This document shows, piece by piece, positions 26,701-34,444 of a DNA stretch of 64,000 nt. A model generated the notes under the pieces. That model saw only the letters and a list, made by a program, of their open reading frames with translations. It was not told where the DNA came from and searched no databases. The position numbers and the translations under genes are program-made. Source of the stretch: Gemmatimonadota bacterium (GTDB lineage Bacteria; Gemmatimonadota; Gemmatimonadetes; Longimicrobiales; Gaopeijiaceae); assembly GCA_022823225.1 (NCBI GenBank), contig JAJDXM010000024.1, positions 1 to 64,000 of the forward strand. Direction: 5' to 3'. Within the stretch, counting starts at the first letter, position 1; the number at the start of each line of letters is the position of its first letter.

Positions 26701-27747
26701 ACCGCCCGGATTCAACGATGTCATTACATGTTGGAGAAAGCGCATCGCGATCTCCGTCGTGGCTATCGGTATGGCATGTTGGTCAACAGGACGCACGTGG
26801 CCCCACGGCGGATGGGCGACGACATAGTCGGCGCCCACGGAAAACGCCCCCGTCGCAAACTCGCCGTCCAGCGCGTCCCGAAGCTCTAGGCGTGGATGCC
26901 AAGCACCCGCGAGCGCTGCCTGAGTTGCCCCCACAATGTAGGCGTGTGGGTCGAGCTCAACTCCCAATACCTCACCACTAGCAGCTCGCGAATCCTGTCG
27001 GGGTGCCGCGCCCTTCAACCCGGATTGCGCCTTGCGCACCGCTGTCGCCAGCAGGCCTCCGGTCCCGAAACATGGATCGTAGATGCGTCCGCCGGGCTCA
27101 GGGTCCAGAACTTCCACCATTAGGGCAGACAGTGGTGGCACTGTGATCGTGTCTCCCCCGACAGTCATATGTACAAGGGACTCGATGATCTTCCCCGCCT
27201 CCCTGCGGCCGATTGCAGAACTCGTATCAAAGCAGGCGACCCAACTGACCAATCGGTCCAAGTGGGTTGGTGGAATGGTGTGGCAGGCCGTCAGCACATC
27301 CGCGAGGGGCCTCAGCATCGATCGCCAATCGCCGCTTGGCGCACCTTGAAGGGTGGGCGCGAGCTGCCGACGGAAGAAATCGGAGAGATCCCGTCCTCGC
27401 AGACGACTCCACTTTGACCAATGCTGATCGGGTGTGAGTAGAGGTCGACGGCTCGCGACTTCCGCCCCTCCAGACAACCCCGTGCCGGCACCGAGGTGCT
27501 CCATCCAACGGAGCAGAAGCAGAGCAGCAAAAGGGACGACGACGGAATCGAAGGCACCGCCGATCGTGGTGCGATGGCCAGCAGACCCGGTTTCCCGCTC
27601 CCCGAATTCCAAGTGGTGTTCGAAGAAATCCAGGTGATCCTCCGAGACGGCCATGAGCCGGTCCAGTCGATCCGGGATCCCGGTCGGCAATGGTCCTTCC
27701 TGAATGCCCTGTCCTCCTGGCACGCTCACTTGACTCCTGTCCTCCAT
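23701..27747 (-). CDS. Fused adenine methyltransferase - HsdS-like TRD - AAA/STAND ATPase
   Basis: About 1,348 residues join parts usually found in separate proteins. Residues 30-200 form an HsdM-like helical region; 200-420 hold an N6-adenine methyltransferase with motif I IYDPCFGTGG and motif IV read as AHPPWG, where Asn/Asp/Ser is expected instead of His. Residues 486-670 resemble one HsdS target recognition domain (APLGSVAHIRAGRSY, LRSGDILLTMSGTIGKVG). A helical linker and a beta domain (824-914) precede an ATPase with LFGREE, Walker A GNRRTGKTS (968-976), Walker B MLDEFDKL and VLAGSRRIK. The frame is open up to a TTG at 27810, but that codon lies inside a sigma-54 promoter, so I chose the ATG at 27747; a GTG at 27729 after AGGAG is also possible. 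No nuclease domain is visible. Confidence 0.82.
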   Translation of the reverse strand: MEDRSQVSVPGGQGIQEGPLPTGIPDRLDRLMAVSEDHLDFFEHHLEFGERETGSAGHRTTIGGAFDSVVVPFAALLLLRWMEHLGAGTGLSGGAEVASRRPLLTPDQHWSKWSRLRGRDLSDFFRRQLAPTLQGAPSGDWRSMLRPLADVLTACHTIPPTHLDRLVSWVACFDTSSAIGRREAGKIIESLVHMTVGGDTITVPPLSALMVEVLDPEPGGRIYDPCFGTGGLLATAVRKAQSGLKGAAPRQDSRAASGEVLGVELDPHAYIVGATQAALAGAWHPRLELRDALDGEFATGAFSVGADYVVAHPPWGHVRPVDQHAIPIATTEIAMRFLQHVMTSLNPGGRAVVALPDHVLYRPGPDRDIRRELLSTYTVEGVVSIPHRRWAAAVPYATTGVNLLVFRRSRPASAIRFMSVPDDLRPTPHGIAVKFREGQPDGNLWNMPVRVLEERNWDMAAKRTGEEALARKLTRLRQDSPTVETAPLGSVAHIRAGRSYRNTFVGYEPNDAKVRLVSAEDGESALVLLRVADIHDFGVRVPPAIEWLPQDLKTESRIRTESRPEPLRSGDILLTMSGTIGKVGVLDDMLDARAAVAGQGIVVIRATEGVSPGFLRCVLASDLYQKWMRGHARGATVQHLPIDRLRALPVPVPPTELQERVVSLVSGHRGDPFAAIVRILTNTRDPVVEWLEESAEVRELQRLEDIGDGAGQLERIAKSLRTLRNEVARPGVRTVPELSRWLETVTEPVFSLEGLTDIPPGPERLAVLDGVSLQLERIASPEDPASPATALAHDITRRISGLAGLERERILAEVDLQAEIEPGWVAANVQSEVQVRLTNRSPLPFRGLGVFTRPNIGEARTAYLPAGMTLNLPLRIPADAQAGPYRFSVHWRATLLDGKQTKGQMRLGVEVRNSRPAGRVREIGTSPYIVGNPIDRKEMLFGREETLAEIGRQLRSDSRANVVLLEGNRRTGKTSILKRLQDPEVLPGWVTVNCSLQGGEGHASKHGLPTNEVFRLIARDMGLAAHAAGVRVWIPDTDPPDPAKPFRVAFVKALRRAFSGDRPFETFELFLQAVIEATRPRRVLLMLDEFDKLQEGIDDGATSPQVPENIRYLLHTYPELSAVLAGSRRIKRLREEYWSALFGFGHRIPVSALPLEDARLLVTRPVDGRLVYVPEARDRVVELCARQPFLIQSLCNRLFERAARSQRRTVTVDDVEAGAGVMTEDNEHFRTLWGYAGSERRRFLLALCADLGDRAPATLNLLETRLVSDGVPLHRGERLGDDLEFLRELELLELQGTRGESAYRLAIPLMAAWMERNVDFEDQRRKAVEEFEKADRGEGFQTAEEYER

Positions 27748-27794
27748 CCGCTTGTCATCCTGCGGTCGATTCCGCACTCCTACACCCTCCTCTC

Positions 27795-27810
27795 GCAATA
27801 CCCGTGCCAA
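27795..27810 (-). promoter_or_regulatory. Sigma-54 (-24/-12) promoter of the methyltransferase-ATPase genes
   Basis: Read on the minus strand, TTGGCACG-GGTA-TTGC matches the sigma-54 consensus (YTGGCACG-N4-TTGC) at every defined position. The GG of the -24 element is at 27808-27807 and the GC of the -12 element at 27796-27795, the required spacing, which predicts transcription from about 27783. It begins one base after the stop codon of a sigma-54 activator gene and lies directly upstream of that activator's presumed targets. Confidence 0.85.
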
Positions 27811-29316
27811 TCACCGCTCGACCCCATAGCGCTTCAGCCAGTTGGTCAGCGTCTGGTAGCTGGGCAGACCGACCAAGCGCGCCGCGCGCGTCTTGTTTCC
27901 ACCCGTCTCGTCGAGAGCACGCTCGAGGTAGTGTCGGGAGACTCGAGCCAGCAAATCCGGCAGACTGAAGCCGTTTTCCAGGGGCCGGTCCAATATCTTG
28001 CCTGCGTTGGAGCCGATCGGCGGAAGCAACGATTCCCGGACATCCTCGGCTCCGATCTCGGGTCCTGGGGTCCAGATGGCCAGACGGTGAAGCGTATTCA
28101 CGAGCTCGCGGACGTTGCCGGGCCATGAATGGGATAACAGAAGTGTTCTTGCAGAAACAGAAAGATATTTGTATTCCTGTCCTGATTCCCGCTCGTGTTC
28201 CTCGTTGACCCGATCCAGCAGACGGTCGATGAGCAGATTCAGATCTCCCGGCCTCTCCCGTAGCGGCGGCAACCGCAGGCCCGCGACGGCGATGCGGTAG
28301 AACAGGTCGTCACGGAAGCGACCCTCGGCGATCTCCACGGTGAGAGTCCGGTTCGTCGCGGCTACTATTCGGACATCGACTCCGACCGGGCTTGTCGACC
28401 CGACCCGCAGGACGGTTCCCTCTTGAAGCGTGCGCAGGAGCTTGACCTGAGCGGGTAGCGGAAGCTCACCGACCTCGTCGAGAAAGAGGGTGCCCCCGCT
28501 GGCGGCCTCGAAGTGTCCCCGTCTGCGCCGGTCCGCACCGGTAAACGCCCCCTTCTCGTGTCCGAAGAGCTCGGACTCCACGAGTTCGGCTGGAATCGCA
28601 CCGCAGTTCACCGCTTTGAACGGCTTGCCTCGACGGGGACTGGCGCGGTGTATCGCGCGAGCGAAGAGCTCCTTTCCCGTTCCGGATTCGCCCTCGATAA
28701 GCACGGGAACCGACCGAGGAGCAACCCGGCGGGCCTTGCCGATCACGCGCGTCATGACGTCGCTGCGATGAATAATGTCGGCGAACTCGGGCGCGTCGGG
28801 AGGAAGCCCCGCGGTCAGGCTCCGAAGGCGCTCATCGGGACCTTTCAGCAGATCGGGAAGGAACTCGGCCGATATGTCGAATGGAACGGAGGCAGTCCGC
28901 ACCCCGTGCTTTCGCGACGACTCGATCAGTTCGGCCGGAAAGCGGGTCTTGGCCAGAATGATCCAGACCGCCGCCATCGCCGGAGTACCGGGACTGAGGT
29001 GGAACGTGAGCCCCGCGCGCTTTCCATAATGCTCGAGCGACTCGGTCAGGACACGGACCGCGACCTGGTAGATCTCACCGAACTGCGTGGGACCCGACAG
29101 CGGTTCGTAGCAGGCTGTGACCGTAGCCTGGACCCGCGGACGAAGCCAATCCAGGAACGGAGCGACATCCTCCTTGGGATAGTCGCTGATCAGAACGGCC
29201 CGGGCGTAAGAGCGCTCTGTGAGCGCCTGTGCGATGGGCCCCGATCCGGCATGGGCTTCATTTGTAGGGGCGCTGAGATCGGCTTGCCCGATCCAGCTGA
29301 TCAGGAGGTTCTTCAT
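27811..29316 (-). CDS. RtcR-like sigma-54-dependent activator with CARF-type sensor domain
   Basis: The 501-residue protein has three parts. Residues 1-160 form a Rossmann-like sensor whose segment [20 protein letters not shown] and following [10 protein letters not shown] parallel the CARF domain of RtcR (the H-(I/L)-T-x-GT motif). Residues 180-410 are a complete sigma-54 AAA+ domain with Walker A GESGTGKE, the sigma-54-contacting loop GAFTGA (256-261), Walker B LFLDE and [11 protein letters not shown]. The C-terminus is a Fis-type HTH ([18 protein letters not shown]). RtcR is known to respond to RNA-end ligands and to switch on RNA-repair genes; here no RtcA/RtcB is near. The gene lies immediately upstream of a sigma-54 promoter driving the methyltransferase fusion, so a ligand-gated defence switch is the likely role. 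Confidence 0.87.
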   Translation of the reverse strand: MKNLLISWIGQADLSAPTNEAHAGSGPIAQALTERSYARAVLISDYPKEDVAPFLDWLRPRVQATVTACYEPLSGPTQFGEIYQVAVRVLTESLEHYGKRAGLTFHLSPGTPAMAAVWIILAKTRFPAELIESSRKHGVRTASVPFDISAEFLPDLLKGPDERLRSLTAGLPPDAPEFADIIHRSDVMTRVIGKARRVAPRSVPVLIEGESGTGKELFARAIHRASPRRGKPFKAVNCGAIPAELVESELFGHEKGAFTGADRRRRGHFEAASGGTLFLDEVGELPLPAQVKLLRTLQEGTVLRVGSTSPVGVDVRIVAATNRTLTVEIAEGRFRDDLFYRIAVAGLRLPPLRERPGDLNLLIDRLLDRVNEEHERESGQEYKYLSVSARTLLLSHSWPGNVRELVNTLHRLAIWTPGPEIGAEDVRESLLPPIGSNAGKILDRPLENGFSLPDLLARVSRHYLERALDETGGNKTRAARLVGLPSYQTLTNWLKRYGVER

Positions 29317-29905
29317 GGCTCCGCCAAACTACAAGTCACTTTGCTATTACGCAAGGAATCTTACGCTCGATCGCGCCGTGGGCTCCGGCGAGCCCGAGGC
29401 CCTTCAGGGTTCGACTCGAAATACCCGCCCCGCCCATTCAATGCCTCGCCAACTGCCCGAGACAATCCAGATTGTGCACGGGCCGATGCTCGTCCACCTC
29501 CACCGCGTACGAGAACAAGATCCAGACTGCGGGTGCGCCGCCGCGCGTCGTGGGCGGGCCCCTGCACCCCCAACCCGTCACGGAACGACTCCAGGGAAAG
29601 TGCGCGGGGACGGGCGCCGGAAGACGTCGACTCTTCCGCCAGGAGCGGTTCACCGCATCGGGATCGGGCGACGACGTTTCAGAGGCAATGCGTGAGCACA
29701 TGGCAGCCATGATAGAAGGCCTTCCGGCCGAACGCGACTCTTCGTCGAATCCTGTTGTTCCGTACTCCGAGACATCCCGTGCCTCCGCTCCCCCGGACTC
29801 CGGAAGGGTTGCTAAACTACTGTCCAGGGAAATCGGGGGCACTATATTGGATGCATCGTCGAGTAGGGACTTATTCCGCAGGCTCCTCAGTTTGCGGTTC
29901 CGATC
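29317..29905. other. Intergenic region upstream of the defence-like cassette, 589 bp
   Basis: This separates the divergent sigma-54 regulator and M20 deacylase genes. Short open frames occur on both strands (for example a plus-strand frame 29472-29909), but their composition and lack of recognisable motifs do not support a gene. The part near 29317-29370 and 29805-29905 is relatively AT-rich and should contain the promoters; a TATATT at 29843-29848 could be the -10 of the M20 gene. No sigma-54 site is seen here. Confidence 0.45.
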
Positions 29906-31246
29906 TTGAATGAAGCTACTCAGAGCCGTAATAGGGAGCCTCCGAACGGGGCGTGCCCCGAAGTGAGCCTCGACCCGGCCGAAGCCGCCGTGCTGGCCGC
30001 GGTCGACGAGGGTTGGCTGCTCGAGACGCTGGCCGGCCTGGTCGCGATCCCCAGCTGGCAGGGCAGGGAGCGCCCCGCCCAGGAGTACATGGCCGCGGTG
30101 ATGGCCGGGCTCGGGATGGATCTCGACATCTGGGAGATCGACGAGGCCGAACTGAGGCGCCACCCGGACTACGCCACCGAGATCGAGCGTGAGGATCCCT
30201 TGGGGGTGGTCGGGTGTGTGGGGTGGGGTGGGAGCGGGCCCACGCTGGTCCTGAACGGTCATGTGGACGTGGTGCCGCCGGGCGATCCGGACCGCTGGCA
30301 CACGCCGCCGTTCGAGATGGTGTTGAAGGACGGGCGGGTCCATGGGCGAGGCGTGCTGGACATGAAGGGGCCGCTGGTGGCGGGGCTGGCGGGGGTGAAG
30401 GCGGTGCTGGACACCGGGGCACGGGTGCAGGGTTCGGTCCTATTCCAGTCCGTGATCGGCGAGGAGGACGGGGGGCTGGGCACGCTCGCATCGGTGCTGC
30501 GCGGACATGTCGGGGACGGGGCCGTGGTGCTGGAGCCGACCCGCCTGGCGGTGGCGACGGCGCAGGCGGGCGCGCTCAACTTCCGGCTGACCGTGCCGGG
30601 GCGGGCGGCGCACGGGGCGCTGCGCCACGAGGGCGTTAGCGCGCTGGAGAACTTCATGCGCGTGTACGAGGACCTGATGGACTTCGAGCGGGAACGGAAC
30701 GCCGCGGTGGACGAGCCGCGCCTCTCGGCCTTCGCGGTGCCCTACCCGATCTGCGTGGGGACGGTGCAGGGTGGGGAGTGGGCGTCGTCCGTGCCGGAGA
30801 CGGTGCGCGCCGAGGGGCGGTTCGGGGTGGGGGTGGGCGAAGATGTGGCCGCCGCGCGGCGGAGTTTCGAGGCGCGGATTGCGGAGTGTTGCGCGCGCGA
30901 CCCCTTCCTGCGCGAGAATCCGGCGCGGGTGGAGTGGTGGGGGGGACAATTCGCGCCGTGCGAAACGCCCGAAAGCGCCCGAATCGTGGGCGCGGCGCGG
31001 GGCGTGGTCCGCGACCTTGGCCTCGGCGGCGGCGATGTGGTCGGCGTGCCCTACGGCTCCGACCTGCGCCACCTCGTCAACGCGGGCGCCACGCCGGGCG
31101 TCCTCTTCGGCCCGGGGAATGTCGCCGGCGCCCATCGGCCGAACGAATCGGTCGCGGTGAGCGAGCTGGTGGACGGTGCGCGGGCGGTCGCGCTCACCGT
31201 CCTGCGCTTCGGGTCACTGCGCGTTCGCACGCAGTCCCATTGGTAG
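29906..31246 (+). CDS. M20 family amidohydrolase/deacetylase (ArgE/DapE-like)
   Basis: This zinc-dependent amidohydrolase of 446 residues has the family motifs in order: VLNGHVDVVPPGD with the first metal-binding His119 and catalytic Asp, HGRGVLDMKGPLVA with the bridging Asp, IGEEDGGLG with the general base Glu, a dimerisation domain starting GALNFRLTVPGRAAHGA, and a C-terminal GPGNVAGAHRPNESV with the last metal His. It could hydrolyse acetylornithine, N-acyl amino acids or succinyl-diaminopimelate; the motifs do not decide between them. It stands alone, next to the defence-like cassette, and its composition returns to the high GC of the chromosome. Confidence 0.9.
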   Translation: MNEATQSRNREPPNGACPEVSLDPAEAAVLAAVDEGWLLETLAGLVAIPSWQGRERPAQEYMAAVMAGLGMDLDIWEIDEAELRRHPDYATEIEREDPLGVVGCVGWGGSGPTLVLNGHVDVVPPGDPDRWHTPPFEMVLKDGRVHGRGVLDMKGPLVAGLAGVKAVLDTGARVQGSVLFQSVIGEEDGGLGTLASVLRGHVGDGAVVLEPTRLAVATAQAGALNFRLTVPGRAAHGALRHEGVSALENFMRVYEDLMDFERERNAAVDEPRLSAFAVPYPICVGTVQGGEWASSVPETVRAEGRFGVGVGEDVAAARRSFEARIAECCARDPFLRENPARVEWWGGQFAPCETPESARIVGAARGVVRDLGLGGGDVVGVPYGSDLRHLVNAGATPGVLFGPGNVAGAHRPNESVAVSELVDGARAVALTVLRFGSLRVRTQSHW

Positions 31247-31469
31247 CGGTAGAGCCGGACTTCCCCCACCTCAAGGGCGTCAAGTTGAAGCGATGCGCCG
31301 CTTCAGACTGCCGTCGGCAGCGTAAATCGACGGGTCGGTCTCGAGATCCGTGTACGACAGCCTTGGCGTGCGGCGGTCTTTCCAGCCCTCGGGGATGAAG
31401 CAGGATACGACTCCCCTGCCAGTAGGGCGTGTTAAATCGCGACGCTCACCGTCGGCTCAAGTTGACGTC

Positions 31470-32705
31470 TCACCTGCGCTCAAGCGCGTACAACTCGACG
31501 ATCGGCACATCGAATTCGTCAAGACGATCACCCAGGATGTAGTCCGCACCGACTTCCCTGACTCGGAGCGGAACGTCCAGTCGTATCTCCCCGAGATACA
31601 GTCCCCCGGAATCGAAGACGTCAAGAACCGCTCGGCTTTGGCCGCGAACGAACGGCTCTCGCTGTACCCAGAGTTCGCCATCAGGTCCAGCCACCATTCC
31701 CAGAATGTCGGGGACGGCGTCGGGGACGGAAAGGTCACGTGGTATCTCCGATAGCCGTTCAGGCGTCACATCGCGGACGGCCTCGGTCCACGCAGCCTCC
31801 CGTTCCTCCCTCGTGGGCGTCCGGCGAGGCAAGGTCCGGCGTATGATCATATCCGGTGCGCCGCGTTGCGAGAACCGACGGACGGAATACTCGCCCCCTC
31901 CCGACAGGTAGATCATCGTCGGATCCGTGTTGATGGCGAGGTGTCCTCTTTCGAAGAACGGGTGCTCGACGAATTCGACAGAACCTCCTGGCAATTCAAC
32001 GAAATACGCATGAGGCGCCCGATAGAGCCCAAGCGTGTCAGCAGTCGAACGATCCGCTGAGACTCGGATGAGAAGGCGGTTGGGGTGGCTCTCGGTCGGT
32101 CCGGATTCCCCCGCCGGAACCTCAACCGACTCCTCCATACCGAGGAATTCGAGTAGCGAACGATCGGGCAGGGGCGGCTCGTACCACCCCATCCATGTGA
32201 AGTTTCCCAGACCCCACATTGTCCTCCTGTCCACCAACTCGCTCCGGATATGCTCCCCACCAGGGGCGAAGAGTACGAGAGAGGACTTTCGAGTGTCTCG
32301 CACAAGAAGCGAATCGCCGGCGAGTCGAACGAAGCTTCCCGCTTCTCCAAACTCACCAGGTCCATCCCCCATTCCTCCAATCGTGCGGATGTGCTCCCCA
32401 TCCTCGCTGAAGAAACGCAGTTCAGACAGACTCCCTTCGAGAACGACCACCTCGCCACCTGCGAGTCGGGTGACACCATTCAACTCGGAAAACAGCTCCG
32501 CTCCCTCCGATGCAGACGTTCCTCCCAGGTGGAGTATCGCCTCGGGGGAAACGGTCCAGTTACTCGTTCGATCGCCCTCGACATCACGATTCTCGACGAT
32601 TCTGACTCCCGCCGAATCGTAGACCGCCGCCAGGGACCGGCCGGATTCACCACCGCAACCGGGGAGGATGAGCGACAACGTGAGAGCGACAGGACGCAGA
32701 TTCAT
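31470..32705 (-). CDS. Six-bladed beta-propeller lipoprotein
   Basis: The 411-residue protein has lipobox LILPGC and then YDSAGVRIVENRD, a start shared by many Gemmatimonadota propeller lipoproteins. The blade motif IRTIGGMGDGPGEFGEAGSF and later VDRRTMWGLGNFTW, GPDGELWVQRE and DSGGLYLGEI repeat around the ring. The ATG at 32705 overlaps the stop of the upstream propeller gene (TGATG), so the two are translationally coupled and probably form a pair in the envelope. It is less GC-rich than its neighbours. The function is unknown. Confidence 0.8.
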   Translation of the reverse strand: MNLRPVALTLSLILPGCGGESGRSLAAVYDSAGVRIVENRDVEGDRTSNWTVSPEAILHLGGTSASEGAELFSELNGVTRLAGGEVVVLEGSLSELRFFSEDGEHIRTIGGMGDGPGEFGEAGSFVRLAGDSLLVRDTRKSSLVLFAPGGEHIRSELVDRRTMWGLGNFTWMGWYEPPLPDRSLLEFLGMEESVEVPAGESGPTESHPNRLLIRVSADRSTADTLGLYRAPHAYFVELPGGSVEFVEHPFFERGHLAINTDPTMIYLSGGGEYSVRRFSQRGAPDMIIRRTLPRRTPTREEREAAWTEAVRDVTPERLSEIPRDLSVPDAVPDILGMVAGPDGELWVQREPFVRGQSRAVLDVFDSGGLYLGEIRLDVPLRVREVGADYILGDRLDEFDVPIVELYALERR

Positions 32706-33961
32706 CACCTTGCCCCCCTCTGGATCCGATACCGCACCACCCGCTGCACCCCCTGCTCGTCCTCGGTCACCGCCCACACACGGTCGCTGTCAAATACCGG
32801 TACCGAGAAGCTGGTAAACTCGTCCGGTGCGATCACGACGCCCAGGTAGGTTCCGTCCGGCTCGAAGACATCGTACCGGGTGTCCTCCTCCCAGGTCACG
32901 GCGAACGAAGCGGGATCGTCGGGGTCGTGATCCGGGTTGTCCACCGGGCGTCCCTCGGTCGACAGCCGCACCCAGATGCGTCCGTCCCGGTCGGCCCGCA
33001 GCGCCCGGAAAAAAGGTTTGCGGCTCGGGATCGCCGGGCCATCCCAGTCCCAGCCCGGGAGCGACCGCCGTATGCCCGCGACGGTGAGGTCGCGCTGGTA
33101 GGCCCGCTCCGCGTCCGATGCCGCGACCGGATCCTGGTTGCGTTCAATCCGGAGAACCCCATCGTCCCGCGCGAGCTCGATCCGGTACGCGGTGGACAGG
33201 CCGGTGAGGAAGTGGCCGCTCGGGTGGACGGTCCAGTGAAACCGGGGTGAGAAGGGAACGCCGTAGGTCACTGACATGCCACCGGGCGCCTCGGCCCTCA
33301 CGTAGGGTGCTTCGTAGTCGCTCGAGGGTTCCGGCACGGTGTCGAGATGCGTCCCGTCGGGGCCCAGAAGGATGATCTCCATGACAAGCTCGTCCACGCG
33401 GGACAGGTCACCGGCGACCAGATGGATCCGCCCGTGCGCGTCTACGTACAGAGGCGAGAACGTGGAGATGCCCCCGGCGTACCTCCACTCGGCGATCTCG
33501 CCCTGCCCGGGGCCGAATACCGTGACCCGCTGGTTTTCGGGATCGCGCACGGCCAGGCGCCCATCCGGCAGCGCCGCGATGGCCTCCGCCTCGGTGAACT
33601 CGCCAGGGCCCTCGCCGCGCCGTCCCAGCGTCTCCACGTACACGCCGAGTGAATCGAAGACACGGACATGCTGCGCCTGCAGGTCCAGGACATGAACGGT
33701 TCCGTCGTCGTCCACTGCAATCGACCGGATGCTGCCGAAGAGATACTCCTCGGGGCCATCCAGCCGGCCGATCGTGATCTCGGGAACGAGCGTGGCCTCC
33801 ATGTCCCAAACGCTTCCGGAGAGTGTGCGCACGACCGTGGTGTCGCCGATGGTTTCGATGACGGTGTTGGGGGTGGCGTCGGAAGAACCCGCATCGGTCT
33901 CGCAGGCGATAAGGAGGGTGCAAGTCGCGGCTGAAAGTAGGCGGAAGGCTCTTGTTCGCAC
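32705..33961 (-). CDS. Six-bladed beta-propeller lipoprotein
   Basis: The 418-residue product has a basic n-region, hydrophobic segment and lipobox LLIAC, followed by a Ser/Thr-rich linker and SVWDMEATLVPEITIG. Blade signatures are SIAVDDDGTVHVLDLQ, VETLGRRGEGPGEFTEAEAI and RADRDGRIWVRL. A GTG start at 33961 is supported by GAGGAG seven bases upstream. It is the first gene of a coupled pair with the propeller gene downstream. The paralogs differ in sequence, so they may recognise different ligands, but no role is known. Confidence 0.82.
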   Translation of the reverse strand: MRTRAFRLLSAATCTLLIACETDAGSSDATPNTVIETIGDTTVVRTLSGSVWDMEATLVPEITIGRLDGPEEYLFGSIRSIAVDDDGTVHVLDLQAQHVRVFDSLGVYVETLGRRGEGPGEFTEAEAIAALPDGRLAVRDPENQRVTVFGPGQGEIAEWRYAGGISTFSPLYVDAHGRIHLVAGDLSRVDELVMEIILLGPDGTHLDTVPEPSSDYEAPYVRAEAPGGMSVTYGVPFSPRFHWTVHPSGHFLTGLSTAYRIELARDDGVLRIERNQDPVAASDAERAYQRDLTVAGIRRSLPGWDWDGPAIPSRKPFFRALRADRDGRIWVRLSTEGRPVDNPDHDPDDPASFAVTWEEDTRYDVFEPDGTYLGVVIAPDEFTSFSVPVFDSDRVWAVTEDEQGVQRVVRYRIQRGAR

Positions 33962-34025
33962 GGTACACTCCTCGCTGGCTGCGGTCCCGCTGGCATAACC
34001 TGGCGCTGGCGGTAGTTGCAATTCC

Positions 34026-34397
34026 TCAGCCGGTCTTCGTCGCAGTGAAGCTGCCGGTCCCTTCTCCCATTGCCCAGGTGCCCTCGATCGTAGCGCCGGA
34101 AATCGTACCCGCGATCGTCAGCGGACCCTCCGGTCCGGCCACCCGGATCGTGACGACCTGATCCTCGACCTCCACCGACAGGACATTGAGGGGCGGGAAC
34201 GTGTCGCTCATGATCGATCCCGTGTAGCCGTCGTCCCCGAGTTCGATGGTCATCGTGCCTGGGAGGATCTGGCCGTTCACGTCGGCTGTGTAGGTATAGC
34301 TGCCCACGGGGTCGAAGGGAGGGGGGCCGGCGGGGGCGGTGGCGCAGGCGGCCAGGGCGGTCGCCGCGAGGAATCCGGTCGCGAGACGCTTGCTCAT
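34026..34397 (-). CDS. Small lipoprotein of unknown function
   Basis: The 123-residue product has a clean lipoprotein signal (lipobox LAAC after a short hydrophobic stretch) and a compact beta-rich domain with repeating patterns such as GSYTYTADVNG, GTMTIELGDDGYTG and GTISGATIEGTWAMG. This looks like a small beta-barrel or lipocalin-like envelope domain. The ATG at 34397 follows GGAGAA. It precedes the propeller gene pair on the same strand by 64 bp. No family was recognised. Confidence 0.68.
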   Translation of the reverse strand: MSKRLATGFLAATALAACATAPAGPPPFDPVGSYTYTADVNGQILPGTMTIELGDDGYTGSIMSDTFPPLNVLSVEVEDQVVTIRVAGPEGPLTIAGTISGATIEGTWAMGEGTGSFTATKTG

Positions 34398-34444
34398 GAG
34401 TTCTCCAGCTGGGGTGACGGTGATGAACCCGGATGTGCAACAAC

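Noticed and set aside
27748-27810. TTG at 27810 as the start of the methyltransferase fusion
   Set aside because: The codon is part of the -24 element of a sigma-54 promoter, and the predicted transcript begins about 27 bases downstream.
22148-29905. CRISPR array that could go with the CARF-type sensor
   Set aside because: I see no regularly spaced direct repeats here or elsewhere in the window and no cas genes.
29472-29909. A 145-residue plus-strand frame upstream of the M20 gene
   Set aside because: No ribosome-binding site, no motif, Arg/Ser-rich composition, and it runs into the M20 start. A minus-strand frame covers the same bases equally well.
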